A stretch of DNA of 64,000 nucleotides. Source: Eucalyptus grandis (lineage: Eukaryota > Streptophyta > Magnoliopsida > Myrtales > Myrtaceae). This document shows positions 46,121-58,806 of this stretch, piece after piece; within the stretch, counting starts at the first letter, position 1; every line of letters begins with the position of its first letter. The DNA lies in NCBI RefSeq assembly GCF_016545825.1, contig NC_052613.1:47226112-47290111 (forward strand). Direction: 5' to 3'. Position numbers and translations under genes: made by a program. Below the pieces are notes generated by a model. The model did not search any database. It was not told the DNA's origin and saw only the letters and a list, made by a program, of their open reading frames with translations.

Positions 46121-48960
46121 CATGGAATTACATCAAGAATTCTAACCAATTAACTTTTATGGGAAGATTTGTTAATTCTTTTGTGAGAAATTGTGAGGTA
46201 AATATTGTATGAGTTATTAGGTGTAATTAGAGGCTGGAAAACATTGAGAGTATTTGAGTGACCTAGGTGTAATCATAATTTATGTTATATTGCTTGATTT
46301 ATAATGGAATTTGTTACTGCTATCCTCATGGATGTAAGTTACTACGATTGAACCACATAATTCATGCATTTGATTTATTTTCTTGTTCAATTTATTTTAT
46401 TATTTGATTGTTTGCTTTCGTAACAATTGATATCAGAGCTAGGCTTGGCCGAGTTAGAGCGAATCCATGGTGACATAAGAAGGAAAAATGAAAATCAACA
46501 CTTCCACAACAATTTGAAATGACGGATTTTGGTTTTTGGAAGATGCATATTGATGATTATCTCTACTAGAAAAATTTGCACTTACCCTTTTCTGGAGAGA
46601 AGCTAGAGTCGATGAAGTAAACTTAATGGAAATTACTGGATAGACAAGTGTTGAGTGTTATTCGGCTAATATTGGCTTGTAATGTCGCATTTAATATCGT
46701 GAAAGAGAAAACCATTGTGGGTTGGGTGAAAGCCTTGTTGATCCTATACGAGAAGCCTTTTACAATCAACAAAGTCTATTTGTTGCGATGTTTGTTTAAC
46801 TTGAAGATGAGCGAAGGGTCATCAATTGTTGATCATAGTAATGAATTCAATGTCACTGTTAGTTAATTGAGTTCAATTGAGATTGACTTCAATGATGAGG
46901 TACGTATTTGAATCTATTATCCTCATCACTTGATAGTTAAATTATTATCATTATTATTATTGGTAGTAATTCTTTTAGGTTGACAAGCTTGACATTTGAA
47001 GGGATTCAAGATTTGATTATAAGTATGGACATTCATAGAAGAGAATTTGGTGTATCTGCATCTTTAGTAGGTGAAAATAGAGAAAGAACTAGTACACATG
47101 TTAGTATAAACTTGAGTAGACAAAGTCAGTCTACAATTGGTGGTGTTGTCCATTAGAGTTGTGGCAAGAGGGGCATCTTAGAAGGGAATAAGTTGAAGAA
47201 TGAGAAGGGTAAAGGAATTAGAGTTGAGCCTATTAATGATGTTATAGCTGTAACTAACAATAATTTGGGTAATGCTTATTTTATCTTGTTCGTCATTGAT
47301 TATTCGTTGTTTGATGGATGAAATATGGATTATAGTTATATTTTCATGCTATACCAAACATGAACTGGTTTACTAATTGTCAATGCATGGATAATAGTAA
47401 AGTATGGTTGGGAAACAACGCTAAATGCGTTGATGTAGGCGTTGGCGGTGTTAGAATCAAATGCATGATGGTATTTTGAGGGCATTGACTGGAGTGGAGT
47501 ATGTTCTAGAGTTGAAAAAGAACTGATTTTCTTAAGTGCCCTAGATTCAACTAGATGTCAATGTTCTTCATAATGTGAAATTTTGAAAATTGTTTAAGGT
47601 GCTTTAATAATAATGAAAGGAATCAAGCATAGTGGCTTGTACGAGTTTCAAGGCAAGATAGTGATGGATTTCACTACAGAGATGACGGATGCATCTATTC
47701 GAGGGTTGTGGCATATGTGTTTATGGTACATTAGCAAGAGAAGCCTAAAAATTCTAAGTGAAAGAAATCTATTGTATGGTTATTTTTCTAATGAATTGAA
47801 TATATGTAGATGTTGTCATTTAGATCAACGGAGAAAGTGCAATTTAGTATGACCGTTAGAGAAACCATAGACATTGCAAACTTGATTCACTTGGATGTTT
47901 TTAGGTTGTCACAGTTTCCTTTGAGAAAGAATGCTAGATTATGCTAACAATTGAGGATGACTATTCGAGGAAGATTTGAATGTTTGTGCTAAGATACAAG
48001 TCTAATGCTATTATCAAAATCAGACATTCAAGAGTTTTGATTGAAAAGGAAACTAGTAAAACAATCAAGCATGTGGGGACCGATAGTAGCATGGATCCTT
48101 CTTAGAGTTGTTAAGCGAATTTTACATGAATGAAGGCACAATGAGACACCACAATAGTGCCAATAAATCATAACATGTTACATAGTTGATGAGCAGAACT
48201 TTACTAGAGATAACCCATAAAATGATCTCTAGTCTAGTATAGCCACCTGGTGAATAGATTTCCATCGACTACGATTGAATGTCGGATTTCCAAAGAAGTG
48301 TGGTAAAGTAATACTGATAATTATTACATTCGAGTTAGTGATGGTAAGCTTGATGAAAGGTCAAGAAAGTGCACGTTCCTAGTTTATGCATAAGCTAAAT
48401 GAGACTAGTCATTGTGGTGCTCGAAATTAAATTCATCTGTTGTCAATAAAGAAGTTAGATTTGACAAGTCTCTATTACTTCTAACTAAAAGTGATTATAG
48501 TAGTGTTCATAAAGATCTAAACGGTGTTCAACTTAAGGTGAAGTTGCAACCAAAAACTAATGAGTTAGTGGGTATTAGAGAAGTAATCAACACAAATGAT
48601 GCTTGTATCAAGGTGAAGCCAATAGAACCAAGGTATGTGTTTGGTCTCTCAATAGATATGGATGCAATATTGCTTTTGCTCTATTTGTGGTAGATGAAGT
48701 TATGTTGGAAAATCCTTATAGAGCAGTTAAAGGTGCATCTCTAGTTTGTGCTCTGATGAGGTTCACGGTTATAGCAAGGTTCAAGCGAGGCTAGGATTTG
48801 GAAGATATCTATGATGATTGAACTTATGAGGGGCTAATGGAGGGTAGCGGCGAGAGAAACAATTGTGACTTGTCTCAAACATCGAGTCAAGATATTGTTA
48901 GAATAGGTCTTGAGTTTGAACTCAAAGAGGAAATTTGAATTTTGAAATAAATAAATGAAA
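46121..48960 (+). mobile_element. Tnt1-like Copia retrotransposon relic
   Basis: A PBS-like TTGATATCAGAGCTAGG lies at about 46426-46442, after an LTR-like AT-rich stretch. Decayed pieces follow in order: UBN2 gag (VLSVIRLILACNVAFNI, 46648-46866), a zinc-knuckle remnant (SCGKRGIL), a GAG-pre-integrase piece (SGLYEFQGK, 47613-47852), an integrase remnant (VLIEKETSKTIK near 48040) and an ATW...PKEVW-like piece near 48245-48300. No reverse transcriptase or right LTR is seen. Old, truncated, immobile. Confidence 0.75.
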
Positions 48961-48994
48961 GGAGGACAAAGGAAAAATGTAGAAAATTTACTTT

Positions 48995-49220
48995 CCTAAT
49001 GTGCAAAAGTTGGCAGCCAAGAAAAGAAGGAATAAATAAACGGAATTTAATAGAAAATTGATTTGGGTTGACCGTTTTTCACACGGATTCCTTTCCCCGT
49101 TGAATTTGGCCAACGAATGTCCTTTTTGGCAATATGTATATTATTCTTGAACTAGGCCATGAGAAGAAAGAAGTGTGGTTTCGTTGAGTGCTTAGCAAGG
49201 GTTTTTCTCCGAAAGTTTTG
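48995..49220 (+). repeat. Direct repeat B (right copy)
   Basis: Right-hand partner of 45870-46120. A further shared block is at 49690-49830, matching 45715-45860 (TACATAGCTTTC end), so the flanking DNA was duplicated in pieces. Confidence 0.7.
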
Positions 49221-50114
49221 TTCTTCTCGCAGATTTTGGTGCTTCCAACTCGGCTGTCAACCACAAGTAATGGATTTGAATACCAAGGTGTTGGATGCAA
49301 AGCAATCCCAAGATCTTAACCAGAACAAGAACATGCATAAGGTGAGCAGAAAGATTAACGATCTGATTTGGGATCCATTGTTCTTGAAGCAGAAGCGGAA
49401 AATTAATGTTGCATGCGCAAGTTCTTCCTACGTATTACTAGCTCAATGAGAAGGCCCCCACCATTTAGCATTAGTTAAACGCTCATTATGTGAGGATACA
49501 TGTGAGAATTATGGTTAGGGAAGAGACTTGAGTATTTCCAGTCAGGCCCCTTCATTACAGGTCAGGCTTAACTTGGCCCACACTAACCAACCCCATAAGA
49601 AAAAAAAAACATTAATCTCATCTCAACAACCGTTTTACAATAATAAAACAGTAAATCAATAAAAATTTATCGGACAAGTAATGGAGTTACCGATACCAAG
49701 GGCCTCCTTTTCACTTTCACACGTGTAAGAAGACCAAAAAGCAGACAATGCGACGTCAATGACAAGGCCTTATTCGAAAAAAGGACACAAAATCGCTGAA
49801 CATGTATACATAGCTTTCACCGAAAAAAGGGGAACATTAACAGTACTTTAGCAAACTAATTTTCTCCTCGTCTGAGGAAAATATTTGTCTGTGCATATTG
49901 GTTTTGTTAATGTCATGAGAGAGTGAATAATTCTACTTAGCTTTCTGAGGAGCAGGAAAATGGTTAGGACGTGATTTTCAAAGTTTGCAATCATCGATCT
50001 CACCGCAGATCCAGTTGCTTTCACAACATCAGCATCATCATCACTATCGTCACAATCAATATATATTTGTCGGACAAGTGAGTGCGCTAATAGCTGTAAC
50101 AAAGATCTAGTACC
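49221..50114. other. Intergenic region, no gene recognised
   Basis: An ORF at 49159-49449 includes MDLNTKVLDAKQSQDLNQ from about 49270 and is not assigned to any family. 49450-50110 is low-complexity to AT-rich and includes the repeat match at 49690-49830. No support for a gene. Confidence 0.4.
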
Positions 50115-50420
50115 GTGTGGAAGAATTGTCCTGTTGTCCGATACGACCCTCTTAGAAAGGAAGAAGGCTTCTTTAAAGTCCCATTTGGTAAGAGAGCAGT
50201 GTCGCGTTTGGGGTCCCTATTTTCACCAGAAGCGAACCGACAGAAGCCACAAACAACTTCTCTGCTTCCGTTGAACTTGGACGTGGAGATCTTGGAACCG
50301 TTTACTACGGTATGAGGATGTCGAGTCAATGTTCCTGCAGGTGATGGTTGCTTGTCTCGAAAGGCGTTTTCTACTTATTTTTCACGGGAAGACTCAGAGA
50401 TGGGCGAGATGGCAGCAGTG
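50115..50420 (+). pseudogene. LRK10L-1.2-like kinase fragment
   Basis: In frame from about 50200 it reads FGVPIFTRSEPTEATNNF, then SVELGRGDLGTVYYG, the juxtamembrane segment and glycine loop of the LRK10L-1.2-like family (compare 38730-38830). A second piece, GRLRDGRDG at about 50388-50415, corresponds to the next exon. The gene then stops at a junction with the duplicated spacer. Confidence 0.75.
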
Positions 50421-51790
50421 ATTTCGGGTGGGAACCATCGTTTTAACCGCTTTTTTGACAAACAAGGGAACGAGGAAACAATGTCTGAAGAGACGGCTGG
50501 AGCGCGCCGTTGGATTCTGGGATTCTAGGGGCGCCAACCCACCTGGATGGGTCACCGGAAGTTGCGGGTCGCCACGGCCCATTACCTGCTTAGCTTTGGG
50601 GTTTCTCCCCTCTTTTTCTTTTCTACGCGAAATTATTTTCTATTCCCACAAAAAGTAAAGAAAAACTACAACAAAGATTCTGAATTTTGTAACGCAAGTA
50701 AATTAACCACTCGATTTGGATGGAGTCATTCGGAAAGAAGCGAAAGCATCTGAATAAATTATGAAAAACTAATAAAATATTTAAATAACCACTCAATTGG
50801 GATGGAGTAATTGGGAAAGAAACGAGAAAATGTGAATAATTATTGGGAAAAAGGAAATAAAAGATTTAAAAGGATCAAATTATAATTTTTTTTTTTTTGT
50901 ATCCTAGCAAGGTAAAAAGAAAGGAAAAAGAATATATTATGCATAACAATATATTTTTTATGTATTTAAAAATGAATGTAAAATAAGTGTGTAAGTATGG
51001 TTTTTTTTTTTTTTTCCGATTGAAAATAAGCCTATTTAAAATATACATAAAATTGATCCGATCAATATCCCTTAATCCCTCATAATCTTTCCTCATCATT
51101 CTTTCTTCGTGTTTTTCTTTCCATCTAAACATTGTTGTGTTTTTAAGACAATTTTGCGTTCCTCTCAATCTTACATAATGATTATATTGTAATTCTTAAA
51201 ATTTTCAAAACATGGAAGATTCATCGGAAAGTTTAAACCAAGTTTCTCCATTGAATTCGTTATGTTAAGTGACCAAAATAAAAAAAAAAAAAAATCCAAT
51301 GTAACTGATGGGCCATCTTCAATCGCAGATGTGAAAATAAGAAAGAGCAACCACCCGATTCTTCTTCTCTGTTTCATCTGCAATGGTTCATAATCCCGGA
51401 GCGACGGTGGTGCGGGTTCAAGGATTTTCCAGTGAAGTCTTCGATTTGCTTTAGTGGAATGAATCTAAGTAACAAAAGCTCCAACAGATCACCATCAACA
51501 GAAGTGACGGTAGAGAATTACCTGGCCTACTCTTCAAGTCTGCCCTTCAAGTCTTCCGTGCCCACTTTTCAAGTTAAGACAACTAGAGCATATCAGCAGA
51601 TTCCAAGACACTGAATTGGGCATGAACGACTTACCAATTTGAACGCCTTCTTTAACGTCCATGTAGGAAAATCATACTCGTCTTGCTTATGCTGAAACCA
51701 TTCGCTGGGTAGAACCCACTTCAATACGTGCTAATTGACTCCTTTCTTTTCTTGCTCTCAAAAACCAGATTTTGGTTTTGAAATCTTAGG
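50421..51790. other. Spacer and upstream region of LRK10L-4
   Basis: 50430-50960 matches the spacer at 12.70-13.28 and 30.0-30.55 kb. 50960-51300 is AT-rich. 51300-51790 is a diverged leader that keeps the CAGCAGATTCCAAGA segment. The GC-rich block and GA tract of the other copies are missing. Possible promoter of the broken LRK10L-4; no independent gene. Confidence 0.5.
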
Positions 51791-54114
51791 ATGGGTATCC
51801 AACGGAGTAATATTGCGAGAGCGTTAGCTTACACTCTCTTCATATTCATATTAGTAGTGGCGGTTCAATCGGTGAAATATGAGGATTGTGAGGCCACTAC
51901 GTGTAGCAAGAGTGATCTGAACATAAGCTATCCCTTTTATGTTCGTGGACGTGGGAAGGAACTTTGTGGCTACCCCAGCTTCGAGGTTAGCTGCGAAGGA
52001 GGGGAAACTATGTATGGCAACTTCTCCATCCGAAGCATCTCTTATGAGACGCAATCCTTCGAGTTAGCGAATCGGTATATGACTGACACTGGTTGCATGG
52101 TTCCTCATGCCTTCAGTTATTATCATGAGAAGCTCTTCCAGAGCTCCAGTTTCCACTATTATCTATGGTTCTTCTATGGCTGCACTAATACATTTTCCAC
52201 ACACTTCCCCCAATTTCGGCTAAATTGCACTTCTGATGTTCAAATTACACATTTGTTGTGCTAACCCATAAGGAAGAATGGCCAGTACAGAAGAATGGAT
52301 CCTGTCATTCAAGTAGTACAATACCAGTTGACTTGAAGGTGGGAATCCCTAACCCAACCTTGGAGAATGTAGACTACAGGAAGTTCCTCGAGGATGGGTT
52401 CGCATTGAACTGGACATTGTTGACCAATAAGAGTTGTGCCAAGTGCAAACGCAGTGGAGGCCGATGTGGCCGGTCCTATGAGAAAGACTTTGTTTGCTAT
52501 TGCTCTGATGGATCCTATCAGGAAAAATGTGATGCTGGTAAGTTTTACTGGGACTTGCTGCAACACGCAAATCCTTTTGCCTGATTTCCATTTTTATTTG
52601 TCAAGCGTACTCTCACAACTTTCTAGAGTTTGGTCACTAGCGTCATTTTACATGTCTACATGTCTCAATGTCGTCAACAATGTTGCATATTTATCATTTT
52701 TTTTTACGGGGAGTCCCTCATACTGTCTCTGCTTAAATGTTACCGGTAAAGGTAACAGCTTACTGGAGAAAGGTGCCATTTGTAAGTAACATGTATCTTA
52801 TTTCTTAGCCATGTGTATGAATTAAAATCAAGGCTTTTGGCAATGGCGCGTTACATACCTTCTAGAAATCAAAATTCCTATTCATTTACAATTTAAAAAG
52901 GAGCTTTCACCATAGACATGCTCTTTTTTTTTTCCTATTTATATACACTTAGTATTTGTTTTTGGTCACAGTTGCTTCATTTTGTGGGGGTGGGTGCTGT
53001 TGCAATGGTTCTAGCATATCTTTGTAAAAAGAGATTTTGCAATCAGAAATCCATGGTCCGATGGAGCAAGAAGATGAATGGATTTGATAAATTTGAGGTC
53101 ATTTTTGAAAATCATGGTATGCCAATTCCGAGAAGATATTCTTATGTTGAGATCAAGAGAATGACCAACTCATTCAAAGAAAGCTCAGACCAACTCATTC
53201 AAAGAAAAGCTTGGCCAAGGAGGCTATGGTTTTGTGTACAAAGGCAATCTCCCAAATGGTCATCTTGTGGAAGTGAAGATCCTAAGCAAATTAAGAGGAG
53301 ACAATGAAGAATTCATCAATGAGGTAAAAAGTATAAGCAGAACTTCTCATGTCAACATTGTTAATATGCTAGGTTTCTGCTTTCACAAAACCAAAAGGGC
53401 TCTTGTCTATGAGTACATGGTCAAGGGATCACTGGAGAAACTCATATACAAAGAGAACTACAACAAATTAAGTTGTTGCTCTCTTGGATGGGACACCTTG
53501 AACCAAATCTCCCTAGGCATAGCTCAAGGGCTCGAATACTTGCACCAAGATTGCAACTTGAGAATGTTACACCTCGACATAAAGCCGCACAATATTCTTC
53601 TTGATGAAAATTATCACCCCAAGATCTCCGATTTCGGCCTTGCAAAAATATACCATCAAGATGAGAGCACCATCTCACTATTTGGGGCACAAGGGACCAT
53701 GGGGTTTATTGCCCGGAAGTCTTTTGTCAGAACTTTGGTGAAATATCTCACAAATCGGATGTGTATAGCTTTGGGATGATGATGCTTGAAATGGTCGGTG
53801 GAAGGAAAAATCTAGTTGCAGGTGCTGATCGAACAAGTGAAGTATACTTTCCGCATTGGATTCATAAGCATCTTGAACTCCAGCAAGAGCTTGGACTGTG
53901 GAATATTGACAATGAAGGAGATAGAGAGAAGGCTAAGAAGATGATAATAGTGAGCTTGTGGTGCATACAAACCAATCCTTCAAATAGGCTGACAATGAGT
54001 GAGGTGGTGGATAAGTTAAGAGGCAGTGTTGATTGCTTGCAAGTTCCTCCCAAGCCTTATTTGTCTTCTCCATCAAGATCATCACCAACCACTTCGCTGT
54101 CCATGATTGTGTGA
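51791..54114 (+). pseudogene. LRK10L-4: receptor kinase with several frame breaks
   Basis: Exon 1 51791-52537, exon 2 52746-52781, exon 3 52972-54114. Signal peptide ALAYTLFIFILVVAVQS and YEDCEATTCSKSD. Lesions: one base lost near 52237 ends the first frame at 52264; the acceptor before exon 2 reads CCG instead of CAG; one extra G in GGGGGTGGG near 52988 shifts the membrane exon; a tandem duplication (ACCAACTCATTCAAAGAAA) near 53163-53213; and a shift around 53715. The kinase pieces keep HLDIKPHN and DFGLAK, but VAVK is VEVK. Confidence 0.9.
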
Positions 54115-54577
54115 AATATATTTTGTTAAGAATAGTTTTATAACTAAGAGCTTTGATCCAATGCAATGAGGAGCTTGTATACAAAGATCGTTAGATAAGT
54201 GTATTATAATTTTTCAACTATTATTGTTGAATGTACTGAAGTTTAAGCTGATTCTTAAGTTACATAATGCCAAGTCATTAATAATACAAGAGCATCTTAA
54301 CATGACCTTGCATCTTATGCAGCTCTATGTCAATATTCAGCGTAAAGTTACATCTCTATTATCATCATGTATAAACCATACAATCTAAATGTTGGAATAG
54401 CCCACTTTCCTGCCAATGTAAAGCGAAAGCACTATCCTCATAGACGAGACCAAACATTTGCACCTCAACTTTGGAATGACACAAGCATGTTTATCTCAAG
54501 AATTGTGAAGTGTAAAAACTATTCGTGCTAACTACACCTACCTGTGTGGCCCAATGTACAGTAATTTTTTTTTTTTA
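54115..54577. other. 3' flank of LRK10L-4, duplicated after LRK10L-5
   Basis: Close match to 62038-62470 (for example GTACTGAAGTTTAAGCTGA). The other units lack this flank, which suggests that units 4 and 5 share a more recent ancestor. No coding signal. Confidence 0.65.
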
Positions 54578-55340
54578 GGATGTGCTTGGTTTAGCATTCC
54601 CAATGGGCTTGCGGCCTCTAAAGCTCATTGGGGAAATGCTGAATTGTTTAACAATTATATTGGAGAAGCTTTCTGAAAGCCAACTTTAGGAAGGTTAAAA
54701 GTCCAATGCTAGTAGGGAATAACTTTGGGTTTTCAATATTTGGCAAGCTGAACTCATTTTTTCTTCCAAAACTCCCCTAACCAATTCTTCAAATTTTCGA
54801 TTTTGTCTTACATTATTTTTTATTAAAAAGGACCAAACCCTTCATCGGTCCGGCAAAGGGCTATGGTTGTCGACACTTCAGATCTAGCACTGGCAGCCAT
54901 CGATTGAGGTTGCTTGAGGTCGAGCGACATCTAGTGAGGGCCGTGCTACGCCAGCAACCGTCGCCTAGGTCTCGCGGCCTCGGGCGGCCTTCGTTGGGTC
55001 TCACAATGGTTGTGCGATCAATGGCTGCCAGCACTAGATTGGGCTTGTCGGTGACTATAGCCCTTGCTGAACCGATGAAGAGTTTGATCTCTCATTTAAA
55101 AAAAAATTTTAAATATATATATATATGTATTTTCAATTTTAAACAAATAAAAATTTAAAAATACTAATATTAATCACCAAAGGGCTTTTCAAATGCGTTT
55201 TCTATTAAACGGCATTTCTCTCAAAGTTACTTCTCAAAGCATAGTTTACTAAACGGCTTTTGCATTTTCCTAAAATATTTTAGGCTAAACTATTTTGCAT
55301 TTCCTCAATGGACTTTCAAAATACTGAACCAAATGCAACC
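54578..55340 (+). mobile_element. PIF/Harbinger-like MITE with empty site in unit 5
   Basis: Ends GGATGTGCTTGGTTTAGCAT and, reversed, GGTTGCATTTGGTTCAGTAT, with TTA on both sides (54575-54577 and 55341-55343). Unit 5 has the uninterrupted target at about 62465-62490. 763 bp, no transposase; a GC-richer middle (54860-55080) carries a chance ORF. Confidence 0.8.
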
Positions 55341-55343
55341 TTA

Positions 55344-56019
55344 ATACTACCACTAATTGGTGTTCCTACATTTGGAAGCAAGATTGAATTTGATCAATGG
55401 TGAAACAACAAAGGCTGCACATTCAATAATAGGATGTGTAAATACAATCAAGCAAGTTCATTTCATGACTAAGACATGAGTTGGCTATAAGTTGCATCGC
55501 TAAGCCGAATCTACAAAAGGCACATTATATGGCATGCTCATTTTGTCCGCCTTCGACAATGGGAAGAATAACACCGTTGGCAGAACATTTCTTCTGGCTT
55601 TGTCCGGAAGAACCTATCGGTGGCTGTTGAACTCTCGGTGAATGGGTTTGTTTAGATCAGGAATATCCACAAATTTCACTGTTGAGCATTAAGATAACAG
55701 TTGAAATGGTACTGAGCAGCCCGCCAATATGCATCTTAAGGCCTCACTTCGAAGCATCTCAAAATATTTCCCAATTGACTAGAGGTAGAACATCTTCCAT
55801 CCACAATTTCCATAACTACAAAAAAAAGAAAATAAAAATAAAAAGAAGCAGCGAAGATCTCAAGTCTGATTATTATTGGAATTTGAGTTGATGGAAATAG
55901 ATTGAGTTCTCTATTGGTAACAGCTTACGAATCCTAATAGGCTCGAGGATGGTTCTTCTTCATTGAAGCTAGTGTTTTGTCTTCCACTTATGATCTCCGG
56001 CAATAGTAACCCAAATCTA
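55344..56019 (-). pseudogene. Receptor-kinase relic, unit 4, part 1
   Basis: Homologous to the C-lobe relics at 5.2, 27.8, 36.3 and 62.6 kb (minus strand), with stops in all frames. The other part is after the next MITE. Confidence 0.6.
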
Positions 56020-56771
56020 GGGTGTCTTTGTTTCACGAAAAACGTAACGTTTTGAAAAAAATTTCTGGGAAACCATTTTCCAGGAAAATGGTTAGTTTTC
56101 CTTTGTTTGGTAATATTTGACTGAAAGTATTTTTTGGTATTTGGATCACATTTGAAAAATTATTAAATGACATTTGATCTAACAATTGACAATAGTGTGT
56201 CTCTTACTTCCAAATTAATTTGTTGAGTCCATATTACTTAATAAATAGATTTTTTTCGATCAGTTTAGTAAATCTAGAATTTGAACCTACAAAATGAAAA
56301 TGAAACCTAAATTTATACACACACACACATATATATTGGTCTGAAAATGGACATGATTTTCGACATACAAGAGCAAGTCAAAATGAAAGGGAGGGGGCAA
56401 AGGAGAAGGAGAGAGGGGAGGAGGCGTTAGGGTTTACGTTCACAGGCAAAGAAAGAAAAGAAAAAAGAAAAGATAAAAAAGGAAGATAAAAGAAAAGAAA
56501 AGATATAATAATAATAAATTCAAAATTTTTAATTAGAAATTCTTTTTGATAATAATAATTTTTATTAAACAAGGACCTTAAAACATTTTGGGAAACATTT
56601 TGTGATTATTTCAAAGGAGAAATCGTTTTCATGAATTTAAGCTTTGAAAGGAAAACATTTTCCATTGACTAGGAAAACATTTTATGTTGTATCATTTTCC
56701 TAAATGAACAAAACGCTGGAAAATGATAAAAATGTTTTTTGGAAATTATTTTTCGCAAAATAAACACACCC
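56020..56771 (+). mobile_element. MITE-like element with GGGTGT ends
   Basis: Left end GGGTGTCTTTGTTTCACGAA; right end, reversed, GGGGTGTGTTTATTTTGCGAA, with CTA on both sides. Other units have continuous sequence here (for example 36686-36695), so it is an insertion of about 752 bp. AT-rich, no coding capacity; a CA/TA microsatellite lies near 56316-56336. Confidence 0.75.
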
Positions 56772-57120
56772 CTAAAGACATCTGCTTTTTCGAAAACCAC
56801 CATTCCATTGCATATTTTGAAGCCGTGTAACCGCTTGCATTTTATGAATCATGTTTATATTCCTTATGCATGCTACGCAGGAAAAAGAAATATGTACTAG
56901 ATTAATAATGAGAGAGGTACTAACTGGTTGTCTTAGTATATTTCCTTGATTTTTCTTTGTCCCCAAATACCTTAACCATTCTATAGTCTCAAATTTTTGG
57001 TTTGAGCTCTTCATCCAATAGGTTAGTACTTGTCTTGAGATCTCTATGAATTTTAAGTAGTCTATTGTGCCGGTGAAGATATAGTAGGCCTTGACAAATT
57101 CCATAAAACCTTGACCAAAC
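56772..57120 (-). pseudogene. Receptor-kinase relic, unit 4, part 2
   Basis: Minus-strand catalytic-loop and activation-segment remnants. One frame gives [13 protein letters not shown] and another FGDKEKS. HRD is retained, but stops separate the pieces. Confidence 0.7.
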
Positions 57121-57170
57121 TAATCTCTCAGGCAAGGTGATGATTCTTTCGTGAAAAATAAATTGTATGG

Positions 57171-57205
<35 letters not shown>

Positions 57206-57809
57206 CAATGATTGCTTATATCGATTATAAAAATGAATAAACAAAAACATATTTTTATCGTTTTTATAATATTTAAAATATATTATTATCAATAATAAGT
57301 ATATTTTTTATTGACTAATTATTTCAAATGATATGAGTGATTATTTTTATGAAAATATTTTTGAAATCATTTATTTTTTACGACAAACGGAGCATTGATC
57401 TTTGTAATTCTTTGTAATTATTTTCTTCCTTCAGTTTCCTTCCAATCAAACACTATTATGTTCTTTTACACTTCCTCACGCCACTATTATGTTCTTTTAC
57501 ACTTTCTCATGCCTCTCAATCTTATCTAACAAACAGAGTGCGGCCGTAGCATTTACCAGACTTGTACGGTTTATCTGAAAAGAGAAATCAAGTTTTTCCA
57601 GGATTCGCTTGTTTGGTCAGTTTGTTAGTTTTTAGGAAAATATTTCTTGATGTTTAGCTCAAATTTAAAAATAAATTACAAAATATTTCCTATCATTTGA
57701 TATGAAAATCTGATTTAATTTTCTTCCGTTCAATTCTTTTAGTTATTTTTATCTTATATTTCTCTTCTTGCTTCTTCCTCGATCGCCGCGGGAGGTCGGC
57801 GAGGCTAAT
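57121..57809. other. AT-rich spacer before unit 5
   Basis: Contains a (TA)n tract (57173-57202) and a short tandem duplication of CCACTATTATGTTCTTTTAC near 57449-57500. Matches spacers at 17.8 and 30.7 kb. No gene. Confidence 0.65.
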
Positions 57810-58806
57810 GTTCACCGAACACACAGGCTCCCTCCCTCCGTCTCACTGATTTCGAGATCTTCCGACCTTTTCCTACAAATCTAATTCAAAGCGTCTCCCA
57901 CGAAACCGAATGGAATCGACGGAGACTCCGACCAGAACTCTGCTTCGGACGCACAAAACCGGAGCATTTCAGACCGATGATTCTCTAAAGCTAGGTCAAA
58001 CAGATCGAACGTAAGGGCTCCCGCGACCAATTGACGACGCGGCGAGCTCCGAGCCGATCGACGGAGCGTAAACGACGCGGGTTCGACGAGGAAAGTTGTC
58101 GGAGACGACTTCGATCGGTGAGGAGGATAAATGTAAAGATGCGAGAGGCGATTACTCTCGCTCGGTCGGAGGAGATGAGTCTTGACTTCGATTCGAGGCC
58201 AGGTCAAGAACCTCATTCGGACTTTGAAGGGAGACACTGGTTGCGGAGGAGCTGCCGAGAATCGGAAGCGGGTTTGGGAGGGGAGGGGGATCGGGGGAGA
58301 GAGAGAGAGAGAGGGAGTGAAGGGATTTTAGAGAGAGAAATCGAGAGAAGCGTTAGAAGGTCGGGGAGGGATATCCATATCCATAACGAGGATGAGAGGA
58401 CGCCCTGAAAAGAAATCATTTTCCCAATTTTTGAAGGGAATTTTCTGTCGACAGGAAACGCGTTCTTTGACCACATTTTCCACGCAAATTTGTTTTTTTC
58501 CGAAAAATATTCTTTGTGATACAAACCTAAGGGCCTGTCTACTTTTCAAGTCTACTCTTCAGGTCTCCTCTTGGAGTCTTCCGTGTCCACTATTCCAGTC
58601 AACTGGAGTGTATCAGCAGATTCCAAGAAACTGAATATGCAGGAAGGAATTACCAATAAGAGTGCCTCCTTTAACGTCCCAATAGCAAAAGCATCCTCGT
58701 CTTTGCTTATGCTGATGCTATTCATTGGCAGAGCGCCCTTTCATACATGCCGTCGACTCCTTTCTATTCTTGCGCAAATACCAGATCTTGTTTTCGAGAT
58801 CGTAGG
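57810..58806 (+). promoter_or_regulatory. Upstream region and leader of LRK10L-5
   Basis: Fullest copy of the upstream block. It has a GC-rich part (57.8-58.2 kb, with MREAITLARSEEM readable from 58139), a GA tract near 58291-58312, and a TTGACC W-box-like site at 58467-58472. An upstream ORF starts at ATG 58637 and ends at 58816, overlapping the main start at 58807 in another frame. No clear TATA box was found. Transcription start is unknown. Confidence 0.45.

Noticed and set aside
57173..57202. (TA)n tract as a functional origin or matrix-attachment site
   Set aside because: A simple microsatellite found at the equivalent place of another unit; nothing else supports a function.
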